Source: Pomphorhynchus laevis (lineage: Eukaryota; Acanthocephala; Palaeacanthocephala; Echinorhynchida; Pomphorhynchidae). Taken from it: a stretch of 64,000 nt of DNA. The stretch covers positions 20,330 through 84,329 of the forward strand of contig WNNJ02003698.1 of assembly GCA_012934845.2 (NCBI GenBank), read 5' to 3'. Below the pieces are notes generated by a model. The model worked only from the letters and a program-made list of their open reading frames with translations, made no database searches and was not told where the DNA came from. A program made the position numbers and the translations under genes. Positions 11,640-22,240 of this stretch are shown here, piece after piece. How positions within the stretch are numbered: the first letter of the stretch is position 1; each line of letters opens with the position of its first letter.

Positions 11640-12130
11640 TTGTTCTCCGGCATCATACCCAGTTAACAAATCGGAAGAGTTTTGTATTAAACAGGTATTG
11701 CGACGTTCTAAACGGGTAGCGGGCCTTCATAACCTTACTTATAAGGAATGGCTAAGTCGCCTTAATATGCCTTCGTTATCTTCACTTCGAGCACTAAATG
11801 ACCTGGTTGTAGTGTGGCGGGCGATGAGCAATCTTGAGAATCCCGTTAGAAGTCTTTCGTATGCGAAATGACTCAAGATTACGTGGTCATCAACCTACAT
11901 TACAACGTAAACACTGGTGTAAAAAAAAGAAACATTAATTTTGCCGTGCGTGTCATTCCAGCTTGGAATCGTTTACCGGCGGAAGTGGTGAAGCAAACCA
12001 GCAGACGTGGATTTGTATCTACTTTGAAGAAACTGACTAATTTTTAATTACTTTGTTGTTAGTTTCCTTTTTATATTTTAAATTGTGAAGGTGTCTATTG
12101 AGCTACGCTCGATGACATTCTTTTTTTTTA
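11640..12130 (+). mobile_element. CR1-like LINE C copy C2, 5'-truncated 3' end
   Basis: Last part of ORF2 and 3' UTR of the C family; it repeats 8054-8332 of C1 at roughly 95 percent identity and goes on to the proper end, 'VIPAWNRLPAEVVKQTSR' and a stop near 12047. The 3' UTR ends at a block reading GAGCTACGCTCGATGACATTC, followed by a T-rich run. Because it overlaps C1 by about 280 bp on the other side of B3, it is either a separate truncated insertion or one side of a duplication around B3. Confidence 0.8.
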
Positions 12131-12199
12131 AATCATATATTTTTTTCAATAAATCAAATATCTCAAATGACAGAGTTTAAAATCAAAGGCTAATAATAA

Positions 12200-13331
12200 T
12201 TATTACAAGCAAACATTGGCTATCTCTTCTGTTGATCGAAAATGATCGTGAACAGGTTTTCCATATGTAGAGCGTGGCCCTCTTAAACAGGCAGATGCAG
12301 CACGAGCTAAGGCATATGAAATTTTCTCTCTTATATTTTTTATTATTTGATGATATGGGAGTTCGCGTTTTGAGCTTAATTTTGAAGCTATTTGCTTCAT
12401 TATCCTATTAGATTCCTGACTTGATCATCCTGAAGACGAAAAAAATTAACGGACTGAAATGCGCCTGTTCTAAACTTGAAATTCGCTCTCCATACTTCGA
12501 TATTTTCCGTTTTTCATGTTATTCAAAGTCAGCCCTACACTCAGTTTGGGAGTTAGAAGGAGCATGCATATTAAATATCGCGACATCCAAAAATGTCCGC
12601 TCAAACCGGCTTCCGAATAGTCCACTACATACAACATCCAGACGCGCTTCTTTCGATACGCTTGTGCTATTGTTATTAAAACGATAATCAGATGGTACGG
12701 GTGCTAATACTGGTTCAACCTCCACGCCACTGCATATCCCGCTTAAGAGGTGAGAAAATATATCCCTTCATTATGCCTGATAGATGGTAACGCTCCAGTC
12801 TTGCACGAAAATGCATGATTGATAGTCATTTCTGAAAAACATATACACTTTTTATTTTCTAATGCTCGCAAAGACCATTCATAGCGACCTGCTAATGCAT
12901 CGCTAAACTCATTGTTTGTAAGCCGAAACCCCTCGTGACGTAGAGGTAGGGAAGATAGCCACGATAAAACTCCCTTGTAACTAGCATGTGCCAATATCTT
13001 AAAGTAATCCGCTGGTAGAGATTTTAGTATTAATTCTTTCCTCGATTTGGCTACGTTTAATCTCATGTACGAAATGTTTCTAGCTATTTGAGTTTGAACA
13101 TCCCTCAGGTTTTCTCCCGTATATCCGTCTCGATAGGTTTCATACATTCTACGAGAACAATCGTACTCCAAGTCAGCGATGTATTCCGGATCAACTAACC
13201 CAATGCCCCCTAAATTGAACGGTAGAGTTAATAATTCTTTATGTGCTTGTTCAATTTTCGCTTGTGTGATTGACTCAATAAAACCGCTATACAATAGGTT
13301 TTTCAGACATATAGTGACATCCGTGCACATT
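12200..13331 (-). mobile_element. R2-like LINE E2, endonuclease and RT thumb part
   Basis: Reading on the minus strand, 12743-13372 gives the region after the RT core ('LPFNLGGIGLVDPEYIADL', 'WLSSLPLRHEGFRLTN') and the start of the zinc knuckle ('INHAFSCKTGALPSIRHNE'). 12519-12725 gives the PD-(D/E)XK strands ('EARLDVVCSGLF', 'TFLDVAIFNMHA'). 12203-12400 gives the C-terminal end ('ALARAASACLRGPRS'). It is frame-broken between these blocks. Domain order RT, Cys/His knuckle, restriction-like nuclease is that of the R2 group of LINEs. The RT core continues at 13770 on the other side of insertion A3. Confidence 0.8.
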
Positions 13332-13761
13332 AATAAATACAATAATTTATTTAACGTGGCAAATGCGTGCAAAATGCACGCTTACATGACCACTAACAAA
13401 CAAAAAAAGAACATCAAAGGTCACAGGTAATTAGTTAATTGTTGAAAAGAATTGGATTTGGTGTTTGAAGTACGGCATAGATGTTGATTGGCTGATAGGA
13501 ATAGGCAGTTGATTCCACAAGAGAGGAGCAGCCACAAAGAAGGAGCGGAAGCCAAAAGAGGTAGAGTGGATTGGAACATGTAAAAGAAGGGAATTACGGG
13601 AACGCAGAGCACAATACACAGTACGAGAATTGTCGAGAAAAGGAAGGTTGAGAAATGAAGGGGTATGAGAAGTTATAAGGCGAAAAGCAATGATAAGAAG
13701 ACGAATTTGAACACGACAATAAATTGTAGGCCAATCAAGAGAAACAAGATAGTGGGATGTA
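13332..13761 (-). mobile_element. LINE A copy A3, 430-bp 3' end inserted in E2
   Basis: A 5'-truncated LINE A copy corresponding to A1 from about 2697 to the end. It carries the RT C-terminus (13421-13761, about 95 percent like A1) and the tail hairpin at 13370-13386. It is flanked by TGCACATT at 13324-13331 and 13762-13769, an 8-bp target-site duplication. The E2 reading is restored when the insert and one duplicate are left out. Confidence 0.95.
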
Positions 13762-14500
13762 TGCACATTGATACTGTTCTGTAAGTATATATCCATTTTT
13801 ATTGCACAGGGTTTATTAAGCCGGAATAAGCAGTCTTTCGATCAATTTTACTAACTTCAACTAATCTATCAAGTGTGGATGCCCAGGATGTTACCCTGTT
13901 TTTTATAATATCCAAAACATCAACTTCTGCTCCAATGGGAGTTCCGAGTACTTCGATAGCACGCTCACTTATTTTACAGCCAGTGAAGTTGCTAGTGTCG
14001 AATTCATGTTCCTTGTGTATTAGCAGCTGTGTCTTTAGTGGATTAACGTAATATCCAAATTTTGGGCCTATTGTTTTTAGTATTTCCCAGGCTTTAGATA
14101 AATCATCGCTAGGACCGACAAAATTTGCATCGTCTGCGTACCATCGTTGAATCACTGATGGTAAACGTTTATGAATATGTAGGATAATTGGTAGAGTCGA
14201 AACGGCAAATGCAGCCATGGCCAGAGGGTCACATTGAGTGAAACTCTCTTTTGAAAATATCGGATCACTACCAGTAAACATTGTCGATGATTTTACGTAT
14301 AAGTTCACTAGTATTGTTTCTAGAGACGGACAAATGAATTTTATGTTTTCTAATGTTAGACGTAGATTTACTGAATTAAAAGCGTTTGTTGCATCCACGG
14401 CCAGTAAGCCAAAGTCACCCCGAGAGTGAAAAGAATCTGATAAGGAATGAACAGCGAATTCTAGTCCGCTTCTCTGTGATGCGCACAATTGCAGTTCCCA
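13762..14500 (-). mobile_element. R2-like LINE E2, RT core
   Basis: A 229-residue minus-strand frame (13799-14488) with RT blocks 'LLAVDATNAFNSVNLRL', 'FTQCDPLAMAAFA' (usually TQGDPLAM; a Cys replaces the Gly) and 'IQRWYADDANFVG', followed by 'GPKFGYYVNPLKTQLLI' and 'LGTPIGAEVDV'. This is the YADD-type palm of the same family whose nuclease lies at 12200-12740. The 5' part of the element is missing beyond 14500. Confidence 0.85.
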
Positions 14501-14534
14501 TTACATCCTGAATATGGTTTCTAATTTTTCCTAA

Positions 14535-14575
14535 AACGACTTCGCTCGATGACATTCTAGTAATAATATATTCGC
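14535..14575 (+). mobile_element. Very short 3' tail of a LINE C copy
   Basis: About 30 bp (TCGCTCGATGACATTCTAG then TAATAATA) match the extreme 3' end of C2 and C3. It abuts the broken 5' edge of E2 and is either an extremely truncated insertion or a leftover of a larger copy. Confidence 0.5.
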
Positions 14576-14808
14576 GTATATGATAAATGATAACAACACA
14601 ATATAAACTTGAAAATAATTGACAATTCGTTGTCATTTCGATAGATGGAACTCTTTATTTTACATAAATTTTTATATAATTTTACAATTTGACATTGTGA
14701 GTAAAATGCTTTCTCATCAAAATAACGAGTCATTATTTTAAGATATTCTACGTTTTCTAAGTAGTTGTTAAAGAACTAGCCGGCTGTTTTTAACTTTTTG
14801 CTTACATA

Positions 14809-15759
14809 ATGATAAATGTTGTAGTGAGGTTACCCTCTAAGCTTATATTAGCGGGTGAACATAGCGTGTGTTACGATCAGGCGGCAATTGTTGTTGCCAT
14901 CAAGGATCCTTATTTACAGCTAAAGTTTGCTCTTGTGAACAAACATGACACAATTAAAGTAGAACTTGACAATAATCGAGCTGAGAAAGCGTTAAAACAA
15001 ATATGTGACGATCTTAAATTTGACAGAGCCTGTATAAATTTGCAAATTGAGTCCACTGTTCCTTTTGGTAGTGGATTCGGCAGTAGTGCTTCATTTTGTG
15101 TGGGCTGTGTAGTTGCAATAACTGTACTCACTGAAACAAAAGTCGATCTTGATAAAATATTTCAAGTAGCACGTAATGCGGAACAAATATTTCACGGAGG
15201 ACGTTCTTCTGGTGTTGATATCGTTCCTTATATTCACGGTGGGATTTGTAGGTATGATATGGCCCAAGGTGTAATCGATAAGATGAAATCGGATTTCTTT
15301 AATTTTAAGATTTTGATTGCCGACACCCGGATTCAACGCGATACTTCTAAACTTAATAAAATACTTGAAATGAAGTTCAAATTGCAAAAGCAAAGTACCG
15401 ATCTAATTATAAAGACTTTGGGAAGCGTCACAAATGACATGTGGACTAATTTACAAGGTGATAAAGATTATAATATGCTGAAAGATCATTGCTATCAGTG
15501 TCATTGTTTATTGAAAGCCCTCGGATTATCACATCCGAAACTTGACTTAGCTGTGAAAATCGCTGAAGACTACGATATCGCTGCCAAGATGACGGGGGCA
15601 GGTGGTGGCGGTTGTGCTATAATGTTTATCGATCCATCTATTCATGATAAAGACAAATTGTGTAAGCAATTACGAGACAATGATTTCAGAGTTTATGATA
15701 ATGTTGAACTAACAAATATTGGATATACGGTAGAAAAATATTTTCCAGCTGAACATTAG
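14809..15759 (+). CDS. Mevalonate-kinase-like GHMP kinase, single exon
   Basis: A 316-residue intact frame. GHMP-kinase motifs are in order: motif 1 'PSKLILAGEHSVCYDQAAI' (residues 9-27, with the conserved Lys of mevalonate kinases), motif 2 'PFGSGFGSSAS' (about residues 85-95; most members have G-L-G rather than G-F-G), 'GGRSSGVDIVPYIHGG' (about 133-148) holding the presumed catalytic Asp, and motif 3 'KMTGAGGGGCAIMF' (about 261-274). Such enzymes phosphorylate mevalonate with ATP in the cytosol in isoprenoid synthesis. Animal mevalonate kinases are usually near 390 residues, so this one is short, close to archaeal and trypanosomatid lengths. The start is the first ATG after an AT-rich leader; a possible poly(A) signal AATAAA lies at 15869-15874. 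No intron is visible. A retrocopy or another GHMP kinase cannot be excluded, but the active-site motifs are intact. Confidence 0.88.
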   Translation: MINVVVRLPSKLILAGEHSVCYDQAAIVVAIKDPYLQLKFALVNKHDTIKVELDNNRAEKALKQICDDLKFDRACINLQIESTVPFGSGFGSSASFCVGCVVAITVLTETKVDLDKIFQVARNAEQIFHGGRSSGVDIVPYIHGGICRYDMAQGVIDKMKSDFFNFKILIADTRIQRDTSKLNKILEMKFKLQKQSTDLIIKTLGSVTNDMWTNLQGDKDYNMLKDHCYQCHCLLKALGLSHPKLDLAVKIAEDYDIAAKMTGAGGGGCAIMFIDPSIHDKDKLCKQLRDNDFRVYDNVELTNIGYTVEKYFPAEH

Positions 15760-15868
15760 ATTAATTAAAAATGCAGTCATTTTAATTCACTGGTTATTAA
15801 AATGTAGCTGAAAATTAATTTCCACAATCTGAAGATTAAGACAGTAGCTGTCAAAATATCAATTTCTC

Positions 15869-15874
15869 AATAAA
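15869..15874 (+). promoter_or_regulatory. Possible poly(A) signal of the GHMP kinase gene
   Basis: AATAAA about 110 bp after the stop codon of the kinase; the only good match close behind the gene. Confidence 0.4.
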
Positions 15875-16021
15875 AATAGAAAAATATATCTTTGTTACAT
15901 TAAAACTTCAATCAATAGGCAATTAGATATTTGCAATTTAATGATTGTTTTTAAACAAATATTTTATTTTACCGTTTTTATTTTTAAAATTAATACTGAT
16001 ATATTTTGGCCAGCCATCTAT

Positions 16022-16855
16022 GTTTGATCTCGATATATGTCTGATCTCGATACATTGACGTATTAGTCAGCTGAGAACTCTTTAAGTATTAATGTGACAA
16101 AATGTGCATACATGCACATAGGGAATAAGTTTTCGACAATCAGCTACTCAATTAACTTACAACCGATTCCTATGGTTCGTCAATATAGAGACTTGGGCGT
16201 CGTCGTTTCGGATGATCTAGGCACTAGGAAAAATACGGAGCAAATATGTGCTAGAGCAACTCGAATTTCCGGTATGATTTCCAGATGTTTTAGTAAATTA
16301 GAAATTGAGTCATTTAAACTGTTATTCACTACTCTCTGTTCAAGTGTTTTAACTATTGTTCTCTAGCATCATACCCAGTTAACAAATCAGAAGAGTTTCG
16401 TATTGAACAGGTATTGCGACGTTCTAAACGGGTAGCGGGCCTTCATAACCTTACTTATAAGGAACGGTTAAGTCGCCTTAATATGCCTTCGTTATCTTCA
16501 CTTCGAGCACTAAATGACCTGGTTGTAGTGTGGCGGGCGATGAGCAATCCTAATAATCCCGTTAGAAGTCTATTTCGTATGCGAAATGACTCAAGATTAC
16601 GTGGTCATCCACTTATGTTACAACGTAAACACTGGTGTAAAAAGAGAAACATTAATTTTGCCGTGCGTGTCATTCCAGCTTGGAACAGTTTACCGGCGGA
16701 AGTTGTGAAGCAAACAAGCAGACGTGGATTTATATCTACTTTGAAGAAACTGACTAATTTTTAATTACTTTGTTGTTAGTTTCTTTTTTATATTTTAAAT
16801 TGTGAAGGTGTCTATTGAGCTACGCTCGCTGACATTCTAGTAATAATAATGATGC
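16022..16855 (+). mobile_element. CR1-like LINE C copy C3, 5'-truncated
   Basis: Carries the C-terminal RT region of family C from just after the catalytic box ('MTKCAYMHIGNKF', 'RDLGVVVSDDLG') to the end ('VIPAWNSLPAEVVKQTSR', stop near 16763), then the 3' UTR ending in GAGCTACGCTCGCTGACATTC and a TAA-type simple repeat. It is about 97 percent like C1 over their overlap, with one shared frame break near 16364. No target-site duplication is obvious. Confidence 0.85.
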
Positions 16856-17261
16856 ACAAGATAATTAATTCCATCCAGCGCACGGAAATGACGATTTTCT
16901 AGTATACCACCAGCAACTTATAATGGTGAACTTATTGAGCGATATGATGCGCTTAAATTTTAGGTATTACTCTTAATAGCTCACTGACTTGAAGTTTTCG
17001 CGTGCAACAGATTTCAACGTCATGCTTCAAACGTATTTACCTGCTCCGCAGGTTGAGATCGTTAGGTATGCCTAACAATGATTTACGTTATTTTTATCGA
17101 GCAACCATATAAATCATATTAACTTATGGATATCCGCTATTTCCCAATACGTAAAAAATAGATTTAGAAATGCCGAATCAAATACATCGCAATGCTAGCA
17201 GAATATGCTGTTAAAATTGTCCTACATTAGAATATGTGTTTGAAAGATATTATTATACTAA
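16856..17261. other. No recognisable gene
   Basis: About 400 bp between C3 and the first long frame of G. It may be the 5' untranslated or ORF1 remains of G, but I find no motif to prove it. Confidence 0.4.
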
Positions 17262-19139
17262 ATGTCGAAAGCTGTCCAGATGTCCGGGAAACCATCAATA
17301 TATAAGAAATCTAATTGTGAAAAATTTTTAAGTTGTGCGGCGAAGGGTAAATACGCGATTCAACCTCGGAATCCGTCTAACCGTTCCATTGATACTCTCC
17401 GCCGCACAGATTCGTGCATCCAGCACGTAAACATCAATGCCATTTTAACACCAACAGCGACATATCACCACTGCCGTTACTCTCAAAATAATATTTCCGT
17501 CATGTACTCTAACTGTTTAAGCATGTACAACAAGTTTGACGAAATATTGTGTCTCGTTAATTTAATGAACCCAAGCATCATAGCATTGAGCGAAACCTGG
17601 CTTAACAACGATATATCTGATAATGAAATCTCAATATCAGGCTACTTTGTTATACGATCGGATCGAACCGCCTCAAAAGGAGATGGAGTTATATTATACA
17701 TCAAGCAACCGTTAACCATCATCGAGAACAGCATTGTATCAGATGATTCATACAACGAATATTTGTGGGCAACAGTATCTTCTCCTGAGAGACAGACACT
17801 AAAAATCGGCTTATTTTACCGCTCTCCGCGCTCCGCAACTGAAAAGATTTGCATCACTTTACGACATCACCTAACAAGCTTATCACCGATCATTATCCTA
17901 GGAGATTTCAATATGCCTCATGTCAATTGGGACCTATATACTGCGGCACATGGTTGTGATGTTGAATCATCCAATCTCATTGATACGATCAACGATCTCA
18001 ATCTAACCCAGCATATTCACGAACCCACTAGAAGGAGGGAGCAATCATCTGCCATTTTAGACCTCTGCTTATCAAGAGGGGAACCAACAATTGATGAAAT
18101 CTCTCTCAGCCCCCTATTGGCCACAGTGATCATTGTGTCATTAGGCTGGCGCTTTCTGTCAGTCTCTTTAAAACAGCCCCCTCGTCAAACCCGAATTGAA
18201 TCCCTTCAAAGCGATTTTCGCAAGTATGACGCAAATTATTCGATACATTCAATGGCCTAATCCATATGTAATTGGCATAGATCAGTGCTGGGAAAATTCC
18301 AAATCGACCTTGATCAATGCTCTAAATTACTTCTTCCCTTTAAAACGTCAGCGCACATCCCACAAAACTCCCATTTAGGTTTGACTCGCAGATTAAACAA
18401 ATGATTAAGACAAGAGACAAAATTTACAAAAAATTCAAAGAAGGGAATTGTTCTTGAACCGATTACAAGGAATTACGAAATCAAGTAACGGCACTCAAAC
18501 GTCAGAAATGCAGGTGCTTCGTTTCCAATCTTTGTCAATCATCCAAAAGATATCCAAATAAATTGTTCAAACATATCAGCTCATTTAAATCAACAACTCA
18601 TGAGATCAACTCTATATTTATGGAAACCGGTGAGTTCACATTTGATGACAAAGCAATTGCCAATATTTTCCTGGATCAATTCACGCTTGAGAGTCCTACC
18701 TGTCAGTATTGCCCCCGAGTCTCGACAGCTCAATATCCGTGTTACGAATTACCTTCATTTAATAGATTTGAGGTACATAACGAACTTCTGAAGCTACCAC
18801 GATCAATTGCGGCAAAACCAGACAATATTCCTGTAATTCTTCTTTGGGAACTTGCACCAGTAATATATGAACCTTCACACACCATATTTGATTTCTCAAC
18901 AGGATGTATACAATCAGATTGGAAATGTTCTACAATTCGACCTCTATACAAAAAATGCGACCGTAATCTAGCGAGCAACTATCGGCCAATAAGCCTTACC
19001 TGCGTTGCTTGTAAAGTGCTACAGAAACTGCTTTTTTAAACGAATCATCGGGTACCTAGAAGTGAACCAAGTACTCTGCGACAACCAGCATGGTTTCCGC
19101 CCAGGAAGATCTACTGTCACAAACCTCGTACTTGCGAAA
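17262..19139 (+). mobile_element. CR1-like LINE G, endonuclease and first half of RT
   Basis: The frame at 17262-18260 holds the apurinic-type endonuclease: 'VMYSNCLSMYNKFDEIL', 'IIALSETWLNNDI', 'GDGVILYIKQP', 'GLFYRSPRSA' and 'IILGDFNMPHVNWDLY'; the S-D-H box region near 18130 is frame-shifted. After broken sequence, 18563-19039 holds RT blocks: 'RSIAAKPDNIPVILLWELA' and 'SNYRPISLTCVACKVLQKLL', then in another frame 'DNQHGFRPGRSTVTNLVLA', where LINE B1 interrupts it at 19139. The element resumes at about 23200. It differs from C in sequence but has the same organisation. Confidence 0.85.
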
Positions 19140-19215
19140 AAAAAAGGATTTATTTTAACGTGGCTAATGCGTGCCAGTGCACGCTTACATGACAACAACA
19201 AAACAAAACTGTGAA

Positions 19216-20352
19216 TCAGGTGTCGAGAAGGTGTGAACGGATGAGATGTTTGAATGTGATAAAGGAGGGAGCGCGGCGGACGTCGAGAGGGAGTTGATTC
19301 CAGGCGAGTGAGGCGGCGACGAGGAAGGATCGGAGACCGTAGTTGTTGGAGTAATTAGGAACGTGGAGTAAGAGGGTATGACAGGAACGAAGCGATAGCG
19401 AGGAGGGGCGAGTATCGTCTAAGAAACGAAGGTTGATGAACAATGGGGAGCCGACAACGATGAGACGAAAAGTAACGAGAAGGCGGAGTTTGATGCGGAT
19501 GTGGATGGTGGGCCAGGAGAGTTGGGCAAAATATGTGGATGTGTGGTCGAAGCGACGGAGACGAAAGAGCACTCGAACGGCGGTGTTGATTATTCGTTGT
19601 AGGGGTAGGATGATGGATTTTGGAGAATTGGCGAAAAGGCTAAGGCAGTAATCGATTTTAGGGAAAAGAAGCGATGAAAGAAGAGACATACAAGAACGGA
19701 AGTCGATAAGGGGGCGGATACGGCGGATGTCACGAAGAATTAAGTTAGACGAGCGGACCTTGTCACGGACGAAGGGTTTAAGGGAAAGGTGATCATCGAA
19801 ATGGAAGCCTAAGAAAGTGAGATTGTGGACTATAGGGATGATCGATGAGGCAAAAGATACAATGGGAGGAGATATGCTTGGTTTACGGGGAAGGATCCAC
19901 ATTATTTTGGACTTTTCGGCGTTTAGAACGAGATGGAGATTGGAGAGACGTTTGTAGATAGAAGAAAGACAGTTGGAGGCAGAAATGCCGATATCGTGTA
20001 TGCGATGTGCGGGTGCATGAGCATAGATTAGAATGTCATCGGCGTATTGCATGACGTTAAAGGAGTAAGGTTTGATAAATGGAGAGAGATCGCCAAGCAA
20101 AAGAGAGAAAAGCAGGGGACCTAGGACTGAACCTTGTGGAACCCCGCAAAAAATAGGGATGGGAGGGGAGGATGATGAATTAGAACAGACGCGAAAGGAA
20201 CGGTCGGATAGATATGAGGCGAACCAAGCTACGGAGGAGGAAGAAAAGCCGTAATCATAACGAAGGCGAGAAAGGAGGACGGAGTGGTCGACAATGTCAA
20301 ATGCGGAGGAGAGGTCGAGGTTGAAACAATCGAGGTTGAAACAATCAAACAA
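19216..20352 (-). CDS. LINE B1 ORF2, RT palm to C-terminus
   Basis: A 378-residue open stretch of reverse transcriptase with 'LDLSSAFDIVDHSVLLSRL', 'GVPQGSVLGPLLFSLLLGD', an intact catalytic box 'MQYADDILIYAHAP', 'LHLVLNAEKSKIMWILP' and the LINE-typical C-terminal domain down to 'HLLDT'. This part looks undamaged; it is cut off from the endonuclease part by the deletion near 20345. It would copy the element RNA at a nicked target site if complete. Confidence 0.8.
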   Translation of the reverse strand: MFDCFNLDCFNLDLSSAFDIVDHSVLLSRLRYDYGFSSSSVAWFASYLSDRSFRVCSNSSSSPPIPIFCGVPQGSVLGPLLFSLLLGDLSPFIKPYSFNVMQYADDILIYAHAPAHRIHDIGISASNCLSSIYKRLSNLHLVLNAEKSKIMWILPRKPSISPPIVSFASSIIPIVHNLTFLGFHFDDHLSLKPFVRDKVRSSNLILRDIRRIRPLIDFRSCMSLLSSLLFPKIDYCLSLFANSPKSIILPLQRIINTAVRVLFRLRRFDHTSTYFAQLSWPTIHIRIKLRLLVTFRLIVVGSPLFINLRFLDDTRPSSLSLRSCHTLLLHVPNYSNNYGLRSFLVAASLAWNQLPLDVRRAPSFITFKHLIRSHLLDT

Positions 20353-20488
20353 TCGCAGGGGTCGAGCGATTGTTTCTTAAGGAGGGGACGAACGATTGCG
20401 GATTTCCAGTGTGAAGGGAAGATACGACTGCGGATGGACGAGTTAAACAAGGTTGTGAGAAATGGGGATATCGATGAGCATATAGATT

Positions 20489-21922
20489 TTAATATGTGAG
20501 TAGGCAGGGGATCGGCAGGTGAGGTTTTGTTGGGCAAGGACATGAGGACAGATGATACTTCTGTAGGTGATACAGGGAGAAGATGAAAGAGTTCCGGAAG
20601 GATGAGAGTAGACTGGGCAGAGTGGGATAGGATGGAGACCGGGGTGTGAGAGAGCAGCGTGGATACTTTAGTCTGGAGAAATGACGAATAATCATTTGCA
20701 TTGATGTTGCAAGGCGTAGAGGAACGAGCCAGGATTGAGTTAAAAGTATGCCAGAGAGTCTTAGAGTTGAATGAAGTGATGATTTTATGCTACCAGAACG
20801 AGTTGCATTTGGTACGTAGTAGGTGGAGATGAGACCGGCGAAGAGCAAGATAGGAATCACGGAAAGACGGAGTGATCGAGCGGAAATCGCGTCTGAGAGA
20901 GCGGTGATAGACTCGAAAAGCATGGCGGAGTCGACGCTTTGAGAGTAGGCATTGGATGTCAAACCATGGGGCACGGTGCAAGCGACGGTGTGGTGAGACT
21001 TGAAGGGCAAGAGAATATCGAGAGTGGATGTGAGTTCAGAGTCGAAAAGAAAGGCGAGATCGTGAGGAGATGAATATGTTATTGTGGGTAATGATAGAGA
21101 CGATTTGAGTAAGGCAGAGCGGAGAAGGGAGAGGTCAAGATTTCTCCAAGGGCGACGTAGGATTGTAGGTGTGTGAGGAGGGGTGTGGTTGCGAGCGAGA
21201 TCAAGGGTGATAAGAAAGTGATCGGATAGACCAGGATCAGAGATGGACAGTGAGGTGTAGGCAGCAAAATGATCGGGGACAGCGATGATGTAGAGTGCCC
21301 CGCCAAGTATATGTGTGGGGGCAGTGAAGATTAGTTTGTAATTGTAGTTGGATAGAATGTTGATGAAGCGGATGGAATCTGTGGAAGAGGGTCGGTGTAG
21401 GCGGATATTGAAGTCGCCTAGAACGAGTGAAGGGATTGAGGACAAAGAACAATGAGAAAGGAGGACAGCGAGTTCGGTAAAAAATAAGGCTGTAGGAGCT
21501 GATGAACCAGGACGGTATACAATGGCGAGATCTAGAGTGATCGGGTTAGAATAACGACAAGTGAGCAATTTAAAAGAACAAGGACTGAAAGAGGGATTGA
21601 TTTTGCGAAGAGAAGTGGGGTGACGCGCGAATGCGACGATGCCGCCATGATTAGAGAATTTAGAAGGGCATGAGCTGAGGGGGCGAGCGGATTCGACTAG
21701 GGAGCAACCGGCAGAGAACAGACGGCGAATGGAAAGGTCGTCGGAATCTGAGTGCCAGGATTCGGTGAGGCAGAAGAGATCGATGGATTGCTTGGTGAAT
21801 AGGTTGAGGATAAGATCGGATTTATTGAGAATAGATCTAGTGTTGAGGAGACCGAATCGGAAACCGTATGCTGTGGCGAAAGAGACTAGTGGAGAAGACA
21901 CATAGGAGAGATGGTGCGCCAT
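20489..21922 (-). CDS. LINE B1 ORF2, endonuclease domain and linker
   Basis: A 477-residue open stretch starting 'MAHHLSYVSSPLVSFATA'. The apurinic-type endonuclease fold is shown by 'GLLNTRSILNKSDLI' (about 20-34), 'DLFCLTESWHSD' (metal-binding Glu), 'GGIVAFARHP', 'LDLAIVYRPG', 'SLVLGDFNIRLH' (Asp and Asn of the active site) and 'DPGLSDHFLITL' (the S-D-H box, final His). The linker after it is shifted in frame relative to B2, so the C-terminal third of this reading is probably not the true protein. Confidence 0.75.
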   Translation of the reverse strand: MAHHLSYVSSPLVSFATAYGFRFGLLNTRSILNKSDLILNLFTKQSIDLFCLTESWHSDSDDLSIRRLFSAGCSLVESARPLSSCPSKFSNHGGIVAFARHPTSLRKINPSFSPCSFKLLTCRYSNPITLDLAIVYRPGSSAPTALFFTELAVLLSHCSLSSIPSLVLGDFNIRLHRPSSTDSIRFINILSNYNYKLIFTAPTHILGGALYIIAVPDHFAAYTSLSISDPGLSDHFLITLDLARNHTPPHTPTILRRPWRNLDLSLLRSALLKSSLSLPTITYSSPHDLAFLFDSELTSTLDILLPFKSHHTVACTVPHGLTSNAYSQSVDSAMLFESITALSDAISARSLRLSVIPILLFAGLISTYYVPNATRSGSIKSSLHSTLRLSGILLTQSWLVPLRLATSMQMIIRHFSRLKYPRCSLTPRSPSYPTLPSLLSSFRNSFIFSLYHLQKYHLSSCPCPTKPHLPIPCLLTY

Positions 21923-22240
21923 CGAATTTTTGGACGAATGTGGACAACTTGAAAATTTCCGTCTATGTTTCGGATGGCGAGTGATGTTTCGCCGTTTTCC
22001 TCGCGACGGTGTTTTTCGATGCGGGCTGAAGCGATTTGAGCGATTTCAGGAGGGGCGCGATCGGGGAAAATTCGAGTGGTTGAAGATGACATGAGTTTGA
22101 ATCGTTGAGAGAGGACAGAAGACGCGTGAGAGCGATGCTTGAAAACAATTTTTAGGAGAGGGGGCTGGGAAGGATTAGATTGAGAAGATTTGTTTAGACG
22201 GATGAATGCGACAGGAGAAATGTCCTTGAAAAAGGATGGT

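Noticed and set aside
14535-14575. tRNA or riboswitch-like element next to the kinase gene
   Set aside because: The sequence matches the 3' end of LINE C and no cloverleaf can be formed.
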